This document shows positions 1 to 9,092 of a stretch of 64,000 bases of DNA, piece by piece. Made by a program: the position numbers and the translations under genes. The notes beneath the pieces are model-generated. The model ran no database searches. It was not told the origin of the DNA and saw nothing but the letters and a program-made list of their open reading frames with translations. Positions within the stretch are counted from its first letter, which is position 1. The number at the start of each line of letters is the position of its first letter. The DNA lies in contig JBQVNP010000008.1 of NCBI GenBank assembly GCA_052436255.1, positions 1-64,000 of the forward strand. The letters run 5' to 3'. Origin of the DNA: Pelomonas sp052436255 (lineage in GTDB: Bacteria > Pseudomonadota > Gammaproteobacteria > Burkholderiales > Burkholderiaceae_C).

Positions 1-110
<110 letters not shown>

Positions 111-150
111 GACGGCCGCGATTCTCGACGCGCGCAGGCCTCGCCCGCCG

Positions 151-169
151 TGTAAAGCGCTCATTTACA
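151..169. promoter_or_regulatory. 6-bp inverted repeat upstream of the secreted-protein gene
   Basis: TGTAAA and TTTACA form a perfect inverted repeat with a 7-base spacer, 41 bases upstream of the minus-strand ATG at 110. It is an AT-rich island in GC-rich DNA. It may be an operator or part of a promoter (TTGTGA reads on the minus strand at 178-173), but no factor can be assigned. Confidence 0.25.
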
Positions 170-245
170 TGATCACAAGCGCCAGTCCAGCCCAGGCCCG
201 TCGCCGTTCGGCAATGGGATTGTGTTGAACTGCGAGCACGGCGCT

Positions 246-3200
246 TCAAGACACGGGTGCACCGGGCGGCGGTGCCGTCACCGCCGGCCGCAGGGCTGCG
301 CGTACCTCGTCAAGCCGAGGCGGCTTGCACAGCAGGCAGTCCACGAACGGCGTGTGGCCGCTGTCATTGGCCATTCGGCGGCCCCAGCCGGTCAACATGA
401 CGACCCGGGTCGCCGGGCGCAGCGCCTTGACCTCGCGGGCGACATGCGAACCGTCGACATAGGGCATGCCCAGGTCGGTGATCACGACGTCGAAGGCCCG
501 GCCCCGCGTCAGCTCGCCGCGAAACAGCTCGATCGCCTCGCGCCCGCTTTCGACCAGGCTCACGTCGTGACCGTCGTCGCGCATGGCGTCGCCGAGCGGG
601 TAGAGCACGAAGGGATCGTCGTCGACCAGCAGCAGCCGCAAGGGCGCCGCGTCGACGGCACCCGCGGCGGGGCCGGTGGCCGGCTCGGGCAGCAGTGCCT
701 GCACCGGCAGCTGCATGCGCACCGTGGTGCCCTTGCCAGGCGCGGTGTCGATGTCCAGCCGGCCGTGGTTGCGCTGGACCATCGCGTAGACCATCGCCAG
801 GCCCAACCCCGTCCCCCGCCCGGCCTTGGTGGTGAAGAAGGGCTCCAGACATTGCCGCCGCGTCTGGGCACTCATGCCGACGCCGGTGTCTGCAATGCAC
901 ACCTCCACCATGGGTAGGTTGTCGTGCTCCGTCAGGCATCGGGTGCGGAAGCTGAGTACGCCGCCGTTGGGCATGGCGTCAACCGCGTTGAAGACGAGGT
1001 TGGTGAAGGCGTCGCGCAGGTCGCCTGCGTTGATCTGCACTTCAGGGATGTCCGGCCCAAGGTCCGTCTCGGTGTCGATCTTCGCGCCGCCCCGCAGTGC
1101 CGCATCGCGCCATCTGGCCTGGGTCAGCTCGATGACTTGTCGAATGGCCGCGTTCACCGAGGCATGGCGGGTGTCCGCAGCGATGTCGTGGGTTGGGTGG
1201 AATTCGCGCATCCGCTCGACGGTGCTTGCGATGCCTTCCGCCGCCAGCTGCATGGTCGCCAGCTTCTGGCGGCCCGCCGCGGACAGGCCGGCTTCATGCT
1301 TGAGCAGGGATTCGATATACAGCACCAGCGGCGACACGGCATTGTTGATGTCGTGCGCGATGCCGCTGGCCATCTCACCGAGGGCGCGCAGGCGTTCTTG
1401 CTTGAGTGCGGCCGTCTGCGATTGCTCCAGGGTGTCATAGGCCTTGCGCAGCGCGGTGTAGAGCTCTGCCTGGTGCAGGGCCAGGGCCACCTGCTCGCCA
1501 AGCTGGCGCAGGAACTCGCAGTCCGTGCTGGAGAACGAATCGCCGGTTGCGCGCGCGGCCAGGATGACGCCGAACACGCCGCCCTGGGAGCTCAAGGGCA
1601 CCAGCACCATGGCCTGCAGGCCGATGCTGGCCAGGCGCTGCGGCAGCTCGTGCGGCGAAACGGCGGTGGCGGGCTCGTACACCAACTCGCCGCCCACGGC
1701 ACGCGACAGCCCGTCGCCGTCGGTCGCGATGGTGTCGCCCACGGCCAGGCTCATGCGGCCGGCTTTTTCCACGCTGCGGGCGCCCAGCTGTTCGATGGTG
1801 ATGACCTTGGCGCGCGGATCGAAGGGCGCCGCTGCGCAGAAGCCCAGCGGCATTTGCTCTTCCAGCTGAGCCACCACGACGCGCAGGATGTCGGCGATGG
1901 ACTGCCGGTCGGCGATGGCGCGGGTGATCCTGTGCAGCAGCTGCAGCCTGCCCATCTGCGCGGCCAGGCGCATCTCGGCCTCCTTGCGCTCGGTGATGTC
2001 CTGCACCGAGCCCCGGAGTTGCACCGGCTTGCCGTCGGGCGCCGTGCGCAGTTCGCCGCGCATCCGCACCCAGACCTGCGCCGCCCCGGCAAGGCGCATG
2101 GGGTACTCGATGTCGAGGGCGCCCGAGCCCGCCCAGGCTGCCTGGAGGGCCGCTTGCAGTGGCTCGCGGTCGGCCTCGGCCAGCCGCGCCAGCCATGCAT
2201 CCAGGGTTTGCGGAATGGCCGTGCCCAGCAGACCCGCGAGATGCGAGGTGCCACCGAGCCGCCCGGTGCGCAGGTCGATCTCCCAGTAGCCGATGCGGCT
2301 GATGCGCTGCGAGGCCACGACCTTGGCCTGCAGGATCTTGAGTTCATCGAGCAGGTTCTCGCGTTCACTCGCGCGTTCCTGAAGGGTCTGTTGCAGCCGG
2401 GTGAATTCATCATGCAGGGCGGTGAGCTCCAGCGCCTGCGGCCGCTGCGGCGCCGCCTCATCGGGCTGGCCCGCCGCGAACTGCCGCATGCGCGACAGCA
2501 GCCCGGCAATGGGCATGGCGATGCCGCGCCGGCCCAGGCGCCAGGCCAGTGCGGCGCCGAGCGCGGCCGCCATCAGCAGGGCCGCGATCTGGTTCAGCAG
2601 ACGCCGGGTCACGGGGGCCAGCAGCTTGGCGGTGTCCAGCCGTGTGGCCACCACGATGGCGGTGGGGTGAAAGTCACCGATGAGGCGGACGGATTCGAAG
2701 CGGCCGGCCTGCGGCGCCAGCGTTTGCCGCAGTCCGGCGCGCCGGATGCGCTGCAGCAGCGCGTCGTCGGCCACCGGGCCGCCGAGGACGCTCGCGTCCG
2801 AGTGCGTCGACGCCAGCACGATGCCGTCCCCGGTCGTGATGTCGACCTGCATGAAGTCCGGCAGCTTCAGACTGCGCAGTCGAGCCGCCGCCCGGTCGAG
2901 GTCCAGCGCAGCAAAGACGACCCCGCTCGGGCCGGCACCCTCCACGCGTTCGAGCCGCGCCGCGAAGGTCAGCGCACGCAGCTTGGTCACGCGGCCGATC
3001 ACGTATTCCGCACTCACCCCCGAGCTTCTCAGGGCCTGCTTGAAGTAAGCCCGGTCGTTCACGACGACATGGGTCGCCGGCGTGACGGCCGAGCACACGA
3101 TGCGGCCGTCGAGGTCGGCCAGACCCAGGTTGGTGTATTGCGGGAAGGCACGCTGCACGCCGGCCAGGAAGGGGTTGCACTTGTCGCGGTCGGCGGTGCT

Positions 3201-3452
3201 GACGACCGGGGCCGCGGAGATGGCTTCCAGCACCTGGCGGGCACCGTCGTAGCGCCTGCGCTCCAGCATCGCCACCAGCGCCACGGTGGATTCGATCTGG
3301 TCCTCCGCCGCGCTGATCAAGCGCGCCCGTTCGACGCGCCAGCCGGCCACGACCACGATGAACAGGGGCACCAGGGCGAGCAGGATCGACGCGGCCAACA
3401 GCTGTTGAACATTGGGCCGCCAGGGCCCCGGGCGGCGCAGGGTGGTTGCCAT
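246..3452 (-). CDS. Membrane hybrid sensor histidine kinase (Cache-like, HAMP-like, PAS, GAF, HisKA, HATPase, REC)
   Basis: The 1068-residue protein starts at the ATG (MATTLRRPG), 8 bases after the stop of the upstream regulator; longer in-frame readings overlap that gene. Visible in order: transmembrane helix near residues 17-37, a Cache-like periplasmic sensor to about 280, a second helix near 285-305, a HAMP-like stretch, a PAS domain ending in DITERKEAE, a GAF domain, and HisKA with the phospho-acceptor His in GIAHDINN. The ATPase domain has NAVDAMPNGG, DTGVGM and GTGLGLAMV. A C-terminal REC domain carries the Asp in VITDLGMP and Lys in LLCKPP. It probably autophosphorylates and passes phosphate to its own REC and perhaps to the adjacent LuxR-type regulator. 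The ligand is unknown. Confidence 0.93.
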   Translation of the reverse strand: MATTLRRPGPWRPNVQQLLAASILLALVPLFIVVVAGWRVERARLISAAEDQIESTVALVAMLERRRYDGARQVLEAISAAPVVSTADRDKCNPFLAGVQRAFPQYTNLGLADLDGRIVCSAVTPATHVVVNDRAYFKQALRSSGVSAEYVIGRVTKLRALTFAARLERVEGAGPSGVVFAALDLDRAAARLRSLKLPDFMQVDITTGDGIVLASTHSDASVLGGPVADDALLQRIRRAGLRQTLAPQAGRFESVRLIGDFHPTAIVVATRLDTAKLLAPVTRRLLNQIAALLMAAALGAALAWRLGRRGIAMPIAGLLSRMRQFAAGQPDEAAPQRPQALELTALHDEFTRLQQTLQERASERENLLDELKILQAKVVASQRISRIGYWEIDLRTGRLGGTSHLAGLLGTAIPQTLDAWLARLAEADREPLQAALQAAWAGSGALDIEYPMRLAGAAQVWVRMRGELRTAPDGKPVQLRGSVQDITERKEAEMRLAAQMGRLQLLHRITRAIADRQSIADILRVVVAQLEEQMPLGFCAAAPFDPRAKVITIEQLGARSVEKAGRMSLAVGDTIATDGDGLSRAVGGELVYEPATAVSPHELPQRLASIGLQAMVLVPLSSQGGVFGVILAARATGDSFSSTDCEFLRQLGEQVALALHQAELYTALRKAYDTLEQSQTAALKQERLRALGEMASGIAHDINNAVSPLVLYIESLLKHEAGLSAAGRQKLATMQLAAEGIASTVERMREFHPTHDIAADTRHASVNAAIRQVIELTQARWRDAALRGGAKIDTETDLGPDIPEVQINAGDLRDAFTNLVFNAVDAMPNGGVLSFRTRCLTEHDNLPMVEVCIADTGVGMSAQTRRQCLEPFFTTKAGRGTGLGLAMVYAMVQRNHGRLDIDTAPGKGTTVRMQLPVQALLPEPATGPAAGAVDAAPLRLLLVDDDPFVLYPLGDAMRDDGHDVSLVESGREAIELFRGELTRGRAFDVVITDLGMPYVDGSHVAREVKALRPATRVVMLTGWGRRMANDSGHTPFVDCLLCKPPRLDEVRAALRPAVTAPPPGAPVS

Positions 3453-3459
3453 GAGCGGG

Positions 3460-4122
3460 CTAGGTGAGGGGCCGGTGCGGGTCGACCAGACCCTGCCGGG
3501 CGCAGTACAGCGCCAGCGTGGCGAGGTCGCCGATGTGAAGCCGCTCCAGGATCCGCGCGCGGTGGGCATCCACCGTCTTGGAGCTCAGGCCGAGGCGATA
3601 GGCGATCTCCTTGCTCGTCAGGCCGCTGGCGAGCAGCACGCAGATGTCGATTTGCCGCGCCGTCAGCACCTCTCGCGCATCCACCTCGGGCGGCGCCAGC
3701 AGGCGCACCGTCACCTCGGGGCAGAAATAGCCACGGCCGGCCAGCAGTGAGCGCACCGCGTGTTCGAACTCCATGGTCGACCCGCCCTTGAGCAAGTAGC
3801 CGTTGGCGCCGCACTGGACCGCGCGCCGCACCATGTGCGGCGCATCGTGCAGGCTCATGACCAGCAGCCGTATGCCAGGCTGCGTCCGGCGAAGCTCGGT
3901 CAGGGCCGCGAAGCCGTCGGTCCCGGGCATGGTGATGTCGGTCGTCACGAGGTCCGGCTTCAGCCGCGCGGCGGCTTCCAGCAGGTCGTCGCCGTCAGTC
4001 GCCTCATGCAGCACGCTGACCTCGGGCATCTGCTCCAGCAGCAGGCGCAGGCCCGCGCGGATGGCGAAATGGTCGTCCGCGATGATCACGCCGGCGCTGC
4101 CGGGGCGCTCAGGGTTGGACAT
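3460..4122 (-). CDS. LuxR/NarL-family response regulator
   Basis: 220 residues. The REC domain begins VIIADDHFAIRAGLR, with the phospho-acceptor Asp in TTDITMPG and the switch Ser in LLVMSLHD. A C-terminal LuxR-type helix-turn-helix follows (REVLTARQIDICVLLASG, then SKEIAYRLGLSSKTVDAHR). The ATG start overlaps the last 14 bases of the preceding REC-kinase gene, and the stop lies 8 bases before the hybrid kinase. All three are therefore likely co-transcribed and translationally coupled. It is the only DNA-binding output in the operon, so it is the probable transcription factor for both kinases. Targets are unknown. Confidence 0.93.
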   Translation of the reverse strand: MSNPERPGSAGVIIADDHFAIRAGLRLLLEQMPEVSVLHEATDGDDLLEAAARLKPDLVTTDITMPGTDGFAALTELRRTQPGIRLLVMSLHDAPHMVRRAVQCGANGYLLKGGSTMEFEHAVRSLLAGRGYFCPEVTVRLLAPPEVDAREVLTARQIDICVLLASGLTSKEIAYRLGLSSKTVDAHRARILERLHIGDLATLALYCARQGLVDPHRPLT

Positions 4123-5248
4123 CGCCGTCCACGGGCAGGACCACGCTGAACTCCGCCCCGCCGGCCGGCAGGGCCTGTGCGCGGACGGCGCCGCCATGCC
4201 GCTCGACGATGCGCTTGACGTTGGCCAGGCCCATGCCGTTGCCATCGAACTGTTTGGCGCTGTGCAGCCGCTGGAACGGGATGAAGAGGCGATCGGCCTG
4301 GGCCGGGTTGAACCCCACGCCGTTGTCGCGCACCGACAGCACATGCCCCACCTCGGGCTCGATCCGGTGCGCTACCTGGATGCGGGCGGGGTCGCGGATG
4401 GCGCTGTACTTCAATGCGTTGGCGAACAGGTTGACGAAGACCTGTTCCAGCAACGAGGCGTCCCCGAACACCGTGGGCATGGGGTCGACCGACCAGTCAG
4501 CGGCGCGGCCCGGGTTGCTGAGCTGCACCATCTCGCGCGCGCGCTGCACGACTCCGTTGAGGTCGACCCTGGTGCGAGTCAGCGGCCGCTCTCCCAGGCG
4601 GGCGAAGGCGAAGAGATCGCGCACCAGCCGGTCGGCGCGGTCGGCGGCCATGATGATGTGGTTGGCAAACATCGTCAGGTCCGGCGAGGCATCGGGCGGC
4701 AGTCGGTCGGCCAGCATGCGGGCAAAGCCGCGCACGATGGTCACCGGCTCGCGCAGGTCATGCGCCACCCGGGCGCTGAAGAGTTCCAGGTCCCGGTTGG
4801 CCGCCTCCAGCTGGGCCGCGCGCAGGCGGTCCCGCTCTTCGAGGGCGCGCTTCTCGCGCGACACGGCCCGCAGCTGCAGCGAGCGCCGCAACACCGGCAG
4901 CAGGGCGGCGAGCGAGATGGGCTTTTGCACGTAGTCGACCGCCCCCGAATGCAGGGACTGCACGGCGGTGGGTACGGTGGCGTAGCCGGTCAGCACGATG
5001 ACGCCCAGGTCGGGGTCGATCTCCCGGGCTTTGCGCAGCATGGTGATGCCGTCCATCCCAGGCATCCGCAGGTCGGTCAGCAGGAGGTCGAAGTTTTGTT
5101 CGCCCAGCGCGGCCAGGGCTCGCTCCGGCTCGTCGTGGCAACTGGTTGCGAAGCCCTCGTCGCGCAGGCTCTCGCAGAGCGCGCGCAACTCCACGCCGTC
5201 GTCGTCGACAACGAGAACGCGCGCTGTGGCTTCGGGGGTGAGAGGCAC
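4109..5248 (-). CDS. Cytosolic REC-histidine kinase (inverse hybrid)
   Basis: 379 residues from a GTG start (protein MPLTPEATARVL) with GGAG 9 bases upstream; a longer TTG start at 5377 has no such support. The N-terminal REC domain has the acidic triplet VVDDD, Asp in LLTDLRMPGMDG, Thr in VLTGYAT and Lys in VQKPIS. A coiled stretch follows, then HisKA with His in RVAHDLREP, and an ATPase domain with NLFANALKYS, DNGVGF and GNGMGLANV. There is no membrane segment, so input must arrive through the REC domain or protein partners. It is the first gene of the three-gene signalling operon, and phosphate flow from the membrane hybrid kinase into this REC is plausible. Confidence 0.9.
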   Translation of the reverse strand: MPLTPEATARVLVVDDDGVELRALCESLRDEGFATSCHDEPERALAALGEQNFDLLLTDLRMPGMDGITMLRKAREIDPDLGVIVLTGYATVPTAVQSLHSGAVDYVQKPISLAALLPVLRRSLQLRAVSREKRALEERDRLRAAQLEAANRDLELFSARVAHDLREPVTIVRGFARMLADRLPPDASPDLTMFANHIIMAADRADRLVRDLFAFARLGERPLTRTRVDLNGVVQRAREMVQLSNPGRAADWSVDPMPTVFGDASLLEQVFVNLFANALKYSAIRDPARIQVAHRIEPEVGHVLSVRDNGVGFNPAQADRLFIPFQRLHSAKQFDGNGMGLANVKRIVERHGGAVRAQALPAGGAEFSVVLPVDGDVQP

Positions 5249-5344
5249 GGCGGCTAACTCCGATCCGCCGCGGCGGGGCCCGGTAGCTTCAACATCTAAT
5301 GCCCTTTGCAATGCCCGACAGTACGAACGTAGGTTGCTGGGCAA

Positions 5345-5364
5345 TCGACGCGCCTGGGCGTCGA
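5345..5364. promoter_or_regulatory. Inverted repeat in the divergent promoter region
   Basis: TCGACGC and GCGTCGA form a perfect 7-bp inverted repeat with a 6-base spacer. It lies in the 219-base gap between the divergent REC-kinase (start 5248) and the REC protein (start 5468). It is a candidate operator shared by the two signalling transcription units. No clear -35/-10 pairs were recognised. Confidence 0.3.
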
Positions 5365-5467
5365 CGGTGTAGGCCAATCACTGTGGGGTGTGGCGTATAT
5401 GGCGCCATGCGGTGGGCCGCGCCTTGCCTAGAGTTGCCGCCATCCCCGACCATTGCAGCCTCAAGCC

Positions 5468-5965
5468 ATGTGCGCACCTCATCCATCCTCGACCAACGCC
5501 CGCGGCGCACCACGCCCCTACCGGGTACTGCTGGCAGACGACAACCGCGATGCGGCGGACAGCCTTGCCATGCTGCTCGACTTCGCCGGCTGCCAGACGC
5601 GCGTGGCCTATGACGGCATCGAAGCCGTGGCCGCCGCGCTCGACTTCGTGCCCGATGTCGCCATCCTGGACATCGACATGCCCGGCCTCAATGGGTACGA
5701 AGTGGCACAGAGGTTTCGTCGCTCGGCATCACCGGCGGCTCTCGGCTTGATCGCCTTGACCGGCCGGGGCACCTCCGCGGACGCATCGCTCGCTGCAGAG
5801 GCAGGGTTCGACGTGCATATCACCAAGCCGGGGGCGCCTGGCGCGATCATTGCCCTTGTCGCCGACTTGGGTTCCAGGTGCAGCGGCACGCCGGGTGACT
5901 GGGGTACCCTGGGCGAACGCGGTGTGTCGGGCACGGGTTGCGACGCTGAATGTGGCGCCCGCTGA
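5468..5965 (+). CDS. Single-domain response regulator (REC only)
   Basis: 165 residues starting at ATG (MCAPHPSSTN). The receiver runs from about residue 20 (YRVLLADDNRDAADSLAML), with the phospho-acceptor Asp in AILDIDMPGLNG, Thr in IALTGRG and Lys in ITKPG. The C-terminal 40 residues form a tail of low complexity, with no DNA-binding or enzymatic domain. It lies 53 bases upstream of the RsbRD-type kinase on the same strand, which is the natural partner. Such stand-alone receivers act as phosphate shuttles or bind target proteins. Confidence 0.85.
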   Translation: MCAPHPSSTNARGAPRPYRVLLADDNRDAADSLAMLLDFAGCQTRVAYDGIEAVAAALDFVPDVAILDIDMPGLNGYEVAQRFRRSASPAALGLIALTGRGTSADASLAAEAGFDVHITKPGAPGAIIALVADLGSRCSGTPGDWGTLGERGVSGTGCDAECGAR

Positions 5966-6018
5966 CGGCCCAACCATTGCTGCCGGGGCCTCGCCGCGCC
6001 ACACCCGTCGGAACCGCC

Positions 6019-7148
6019 ATGCGTCTGAGCACCTTCATCCTGACCCACCTCGACACCATCGTGGATGAATGGGTGGCGTTCGCGCGGCAGCTGTCGCAGG
6101 CAGGGCCTGCGTTGTCGGAGTCGGCGCTGGCTGATCACAGTCGTGAGATTCTGAGCACCATCGCAGAGGACATGGACACCGCGCAGGGCGAACCGGCACG
6201 CCAGGCCAAGGCCAGGGGGCATGCGGCCTCCCATGACAGGCCAGGGCGGACGGCCGCGGGCGCACACGGCGCGGTCCGGCTGCTGGACGGGTTCGACCTC
6301 GACGACATGGTGGCCGAGTACCGCGCCCTGCGGGCGTGTGTCCTCAAGCATTGGCGTGATGCCGGCGACGGCGTGCAAGACCGCAGGGAAGCGGTCGAGG
6401 AGATCGCCCGGTTCAACGAGGCCATCGACCAGGCCATTGCCGAGAGTCCGTCCACCACTACACCCTGGACGTGGCGCGGTCGCGCGACCTGTTCCTGGGC
6501 GTGCTCGGTCACGACCTGCGCAACCCGCTCGGCATCATCGACAACTCGGCCGCCGTGCTCGACAGGCCTGACCTGTCGTTGTTTGCCAGGCAGCAAGCCG
6601 TGGAACGGGTGCGGCGCGCCTCTTGGCGCATGCGCAGCCTGATCACCAGCCTGCTTGACTACACGCAGGCGCGCTCGGGCCACGGCTTGACAGTGACCCG
6701 GGCGAGCTGTGATCTGCGCAAGACCTGCGAGGACGTGATCGACGCCACCCGGGCGGCCTGCCCCCGGCAGCGTTTTGTGGCCGACCTGGCGGGGGACCTC
6801 ACCATGGCGGTGGACGGCAACCGGGTCGAGCAAATGCTTGGCAACCTGCTGGCCAATGCCGCGCAGCATGGCGCGCCGGGGGGGCTGGTGTCGTTGACGG
6901 CGCGGGGCGGCGCAGATGAAGTAGTTCTTTCCGTCAGAAATACGGGTCAGCCCATTCCCCAGGAGCTGTTGCCAACCATCTTCGATCCGCTGGTCCAGGG
7001 CCCGCGGGCGGCGGCCGACCACAGCATCGGGCTGGGGCTGTTCATCGTGCGCGAGATCGTCCGCGGCCACCAGGGAAGGATCGACGTGGCATCCACCCAG
7101 GCCGGCGGCACGGTGTTCACGGTCCGGCTGCCCCGGCCGGCGCCTTGA
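6019..7148 (+). pseudogene. RsbRD-like sensor histidine kinase with a frameshift
   Basis: The ATG at 6019 opens an N-terminal RsbRD-like helical domain (MRLSTFILTHLDTIVDEWV to about residue 140, FNEAIDQAIAES). The frame then breaks between 6445 and 6449. The kinase core continues in another frame as VHHYTLDVARSRDLFLGVLG, with the phospho-His in LGHDLRNPL, N-box NLLANAAQHG and G-box SIGLGLFIV. Five bases (AGTCC) sit where a single Ser codon or two codons are expected, so one base is missing or two are extra. Read as joined, the protein has about 376 residues and normal architecture. Either the gene is recently inactivated, expressed by frameshifting, or the sequence contains an error; there is no homopolymer at the site. 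Confidence 0.8.
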
Positions 7149-7164
7149 ACCCTCGCGTGGCTTG

Positions 7165-8172
7165 CTACAGCGGCGCGGGCCGGGTGACGCTGCGATCGCG
7201 CCCGTTGCGTTTGGCCTCATAGAGCGCGTCGTCGGCGCGTTCGATGGCGGCCTCCAGCGCTTCGCCCGAGGCAGCCTGCACCAGCCCGGCCGAGAACTTG
7301 TAGGCGACGCCCGCGTACGGCTGCAGCGTGCAGCGAACCCGCTCGATGACCACCTCGGCCTCCTCGATGGAGGTGCCGGGCATCAGCAGCAGGAACTCCT
7401 CACCCCCCAGCCGGCCCAGCATGTGGGAGGTGCGCATGCGGGCGCCGACATGCACGCAGAAGGCACGCAGCACCGCGTCGCCGGCCGCGTGGCCGTGCAT
7501 GTCGTTGATGCCCTTGAAGTGGTCGAGGTCCAGCAGGGCCAGGCTGACGGGCTGCCACTGCCGGCGCCGGTCCGCCAGCATGGCGGCGCCCAGCTGCAGG
7601 ATGTGGCGCCGGTTGGGCACGCGGGTCAGGGCGTCGGTGAGGGCCTCGTGGACCGCCTTGCCGTGGGCCAGGCGCAGCTCCTCGGCCAGGGCCTCGTTGC
7701 GGCTGAGCAACTGCTCGAGCTCGGCGTTGCGCGCATGCAGCTCGCGGCGCTGGTGGTAGAGCTCGACGAACACGCCCACCTTGCTCTCCAGCACATGCGG
7801 AGCGACGGGCTTGATCAGGAAGTCGACGGCACCGGCCTCGTAGCCGCGGAAGGTGCGCGATGGACCGTCCGTGTTGCCGGTCAGGAAGATGATGGGGGTG
7901 TTGCGCGTGCTGGCATTGCCGCGCATGCGCGCGGCCAGCGTGAAGCCACTCACCAGGGGCATCTCGACGTCAAGCAGCGCCAGCGCCACTTCGTGCTGCT
8001 CCAACAGTGCCAGCGCCTGATCGGCGCATGAGGCGGTCAACACGATGACACCGGGTCGCTCCAGCAATGCCTGCGTGGACGCCAAGGCGTCCTCGACGTC
8101 ATCCACGACGAGGATGCGGGCCGGAGGGGGTGTGTTGACGGCGTTCAAGGAAGGCGGTGTGCGGAGGCCCAA
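7165..8172 (-). CDS. REC-GGDEF diguanylate cyclase (response regulator)
   Basis: 335 residues. The N-terminal receiver has ILVVDDVEDAL, Asp in LALLDVEMPL, Thr in IFLTGNTD and Lys in DFLIKPVAP. A coiled linker follows, then a GGDEF domain with LTDALTRVPNRR and an intact GGEEF signature (GRLGGEEFLLLMPG), so it should make cyclic di-GMP when phosphorylated. The RxxD inhibitory site expected five residues before the signature is absent (RTSH), which predicts weak product inhibition. The start is uncertain: TTG at 8172 or TTG at 8148 both precede the receiver and neither has a clear ribosome-binding site. It converges tail to tail with the frameshifted kinase, 16 bases away. Confidence 0.88.
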   Translation of the reverse strand: MGLRTPPSLNAVNTPPPARILVVDDVEDALASTQALLERPGVIVLTASCADQALALLEQHEVALALLDVEMPLVSGFTLAARMRGNASTRNTPIIFLTGNTDGPSRTFRGYEAGAVDFLIKPVAPHVLESKVGVFVELYHQRRELHARNAELEQLLSRNEALAEELRLAHGKAVHEALTDALTRVPNRRHILQLGAAMLADRRRQWQPVSLALLDLDHFKGINDMHGHAAGDAVLRAFCVHVGARMRTSHMLGRLGGEEFLLLMPGTSIEEAEVVIERVRCTLQPYAGVAYKFSAGLVQAASGEALEAAIERADDALYEAKRNGRDRSVTRPAPL

Positions 8173-8252
8173 CGAACCGGGGGCGCGAAATGCTCACCCT
8201 GGCAAACGGCGTGCCCGGGTCGCAGTGGGCCGCCGGCGCGGGGCCTGCCGCC

Positions 8253-9092
8253 TTAAGCCTTGCTGCCCACGCCCAGGCGCCTGCACAGTTCCAGTGTCAA
8301 TGCCGACTGGTTGAGCGTGTAGAAGTGAAGGCCCGGCGCGCCGCCGGCGATGAGACGCTCGCAGAGCCTGGCCACCACGTCCAGGCCGAAGGCGCGGATG
8401 CTGGCCGCGTCGTCCATGAAGCCTTCCATCTTCATCTGCACCCAGCGCGGGATCTCGATGCCGTCGCGCTGCGCGAACTGCGCGATGCGGCCGTAGTTGT
8501 GGAAGGGCATGATGCCCGGCACGATGGGCTGGGTCACGCCAAGTCTGCGGGCCTCGTCGACGAAGTGGAAGTAGGCGTCGGCGTTGAAGAAGAACTGGGT
8601 GATTGCGCCATCGGCGCCGGCGCGCATCTTGTCGGCGAAGTGCTGCAGGTCCTTGGCGGCATAGCGCTGTTGGGGGTGCACCTCGGGATAGGCCGCGACT
8701 TCGATATGCCAGTCCTGGCCCTGGGTCTCGCGGATGAAGCTGACCAGCTCGGACGCATAACGGAATTCACCGGCGGTGGCCGTGCCGCTGGGCAGGTCGC
8801 CGCGCAGGGCGACGACGCGGTGGATGTTCTGGGCCTTGTAGGTCGTCAGGATCTCTGCCAGCCCCAGGCGTGTCGAGCCCACGCAGCTGAGATGAGGCGC
8901 GGCCTCGAAGCCGGCCGCGGCGATGTCCATCACCGCGCCCAGGGTCTTGTCGCGCGTGGCGCCGCCAGCGCCGTAGGTGACGCTGAAGTACTGGGGTGCG
9001 AGCGCGCCCAGCTCCTGCACGACGGTCTTGAGCTTGTCGACGCCGACTGGCGTGTTGGGCGGAAAAAATTCAAAGGAAACAGCGGTGCTCAT
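8253..9092 (-). CDS. metF: Methylenetetrahydrofolate reductase
   Basis: 279 residues, the usual MetF length. It reduces 5,10-methylene-THF to 5-methyl-THF, the methyl donor for homocysteine remethylation. The sequence begins MSTAVSFEFFPP, with the family motifs SVTYGAGGATRDKT, VALRGDLP, AYPEVHP, ITQFFFNADAY and PIVPGIMPF. The ATG overlaps the stop of the upstream tlyA-like gene by four bases (ATGA), showing translational coupling. It is third in the ahcY-tlyA-metF operon: AhcY makes homocysteine and MetF provides the methyl group for its recycling, so it probably shares the SAH-riboswitch-controlled transcript. Confidence 0.96.
   Translation of the reverse strand: MSTAVSFEFFPPNTPVGVDKLKTVVQELGALAPQYFSVTYGAGGATRDKTLGAVMDIAAAGFEAAPHLSCVGSTRLGLAEILTTYKAQNIHRVVALRGDLPSGTATAGEFRYASELVSFIRETQGQDWHIEVAAYPEVHPQQRYAAKDLQHFADKMRAGADGAITQFFFNADAYFHFVDEARRLGVTQPIVPGIMPFHNYGRIAQFAQRDGIEIPRWVQMKMEGFMDDAASIRAFGLDVVARLCERLIAGGAPGLHFYTLNQSALTLELCRRLGVGSKA

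Noticed and set aside
924..3467. Long plus-strand open frame opposite the hybrid kinase
   Set aside because: It has low-complexity His/Gln/Arg-rich sequence, while the minus strand carries all domains of a kinase.
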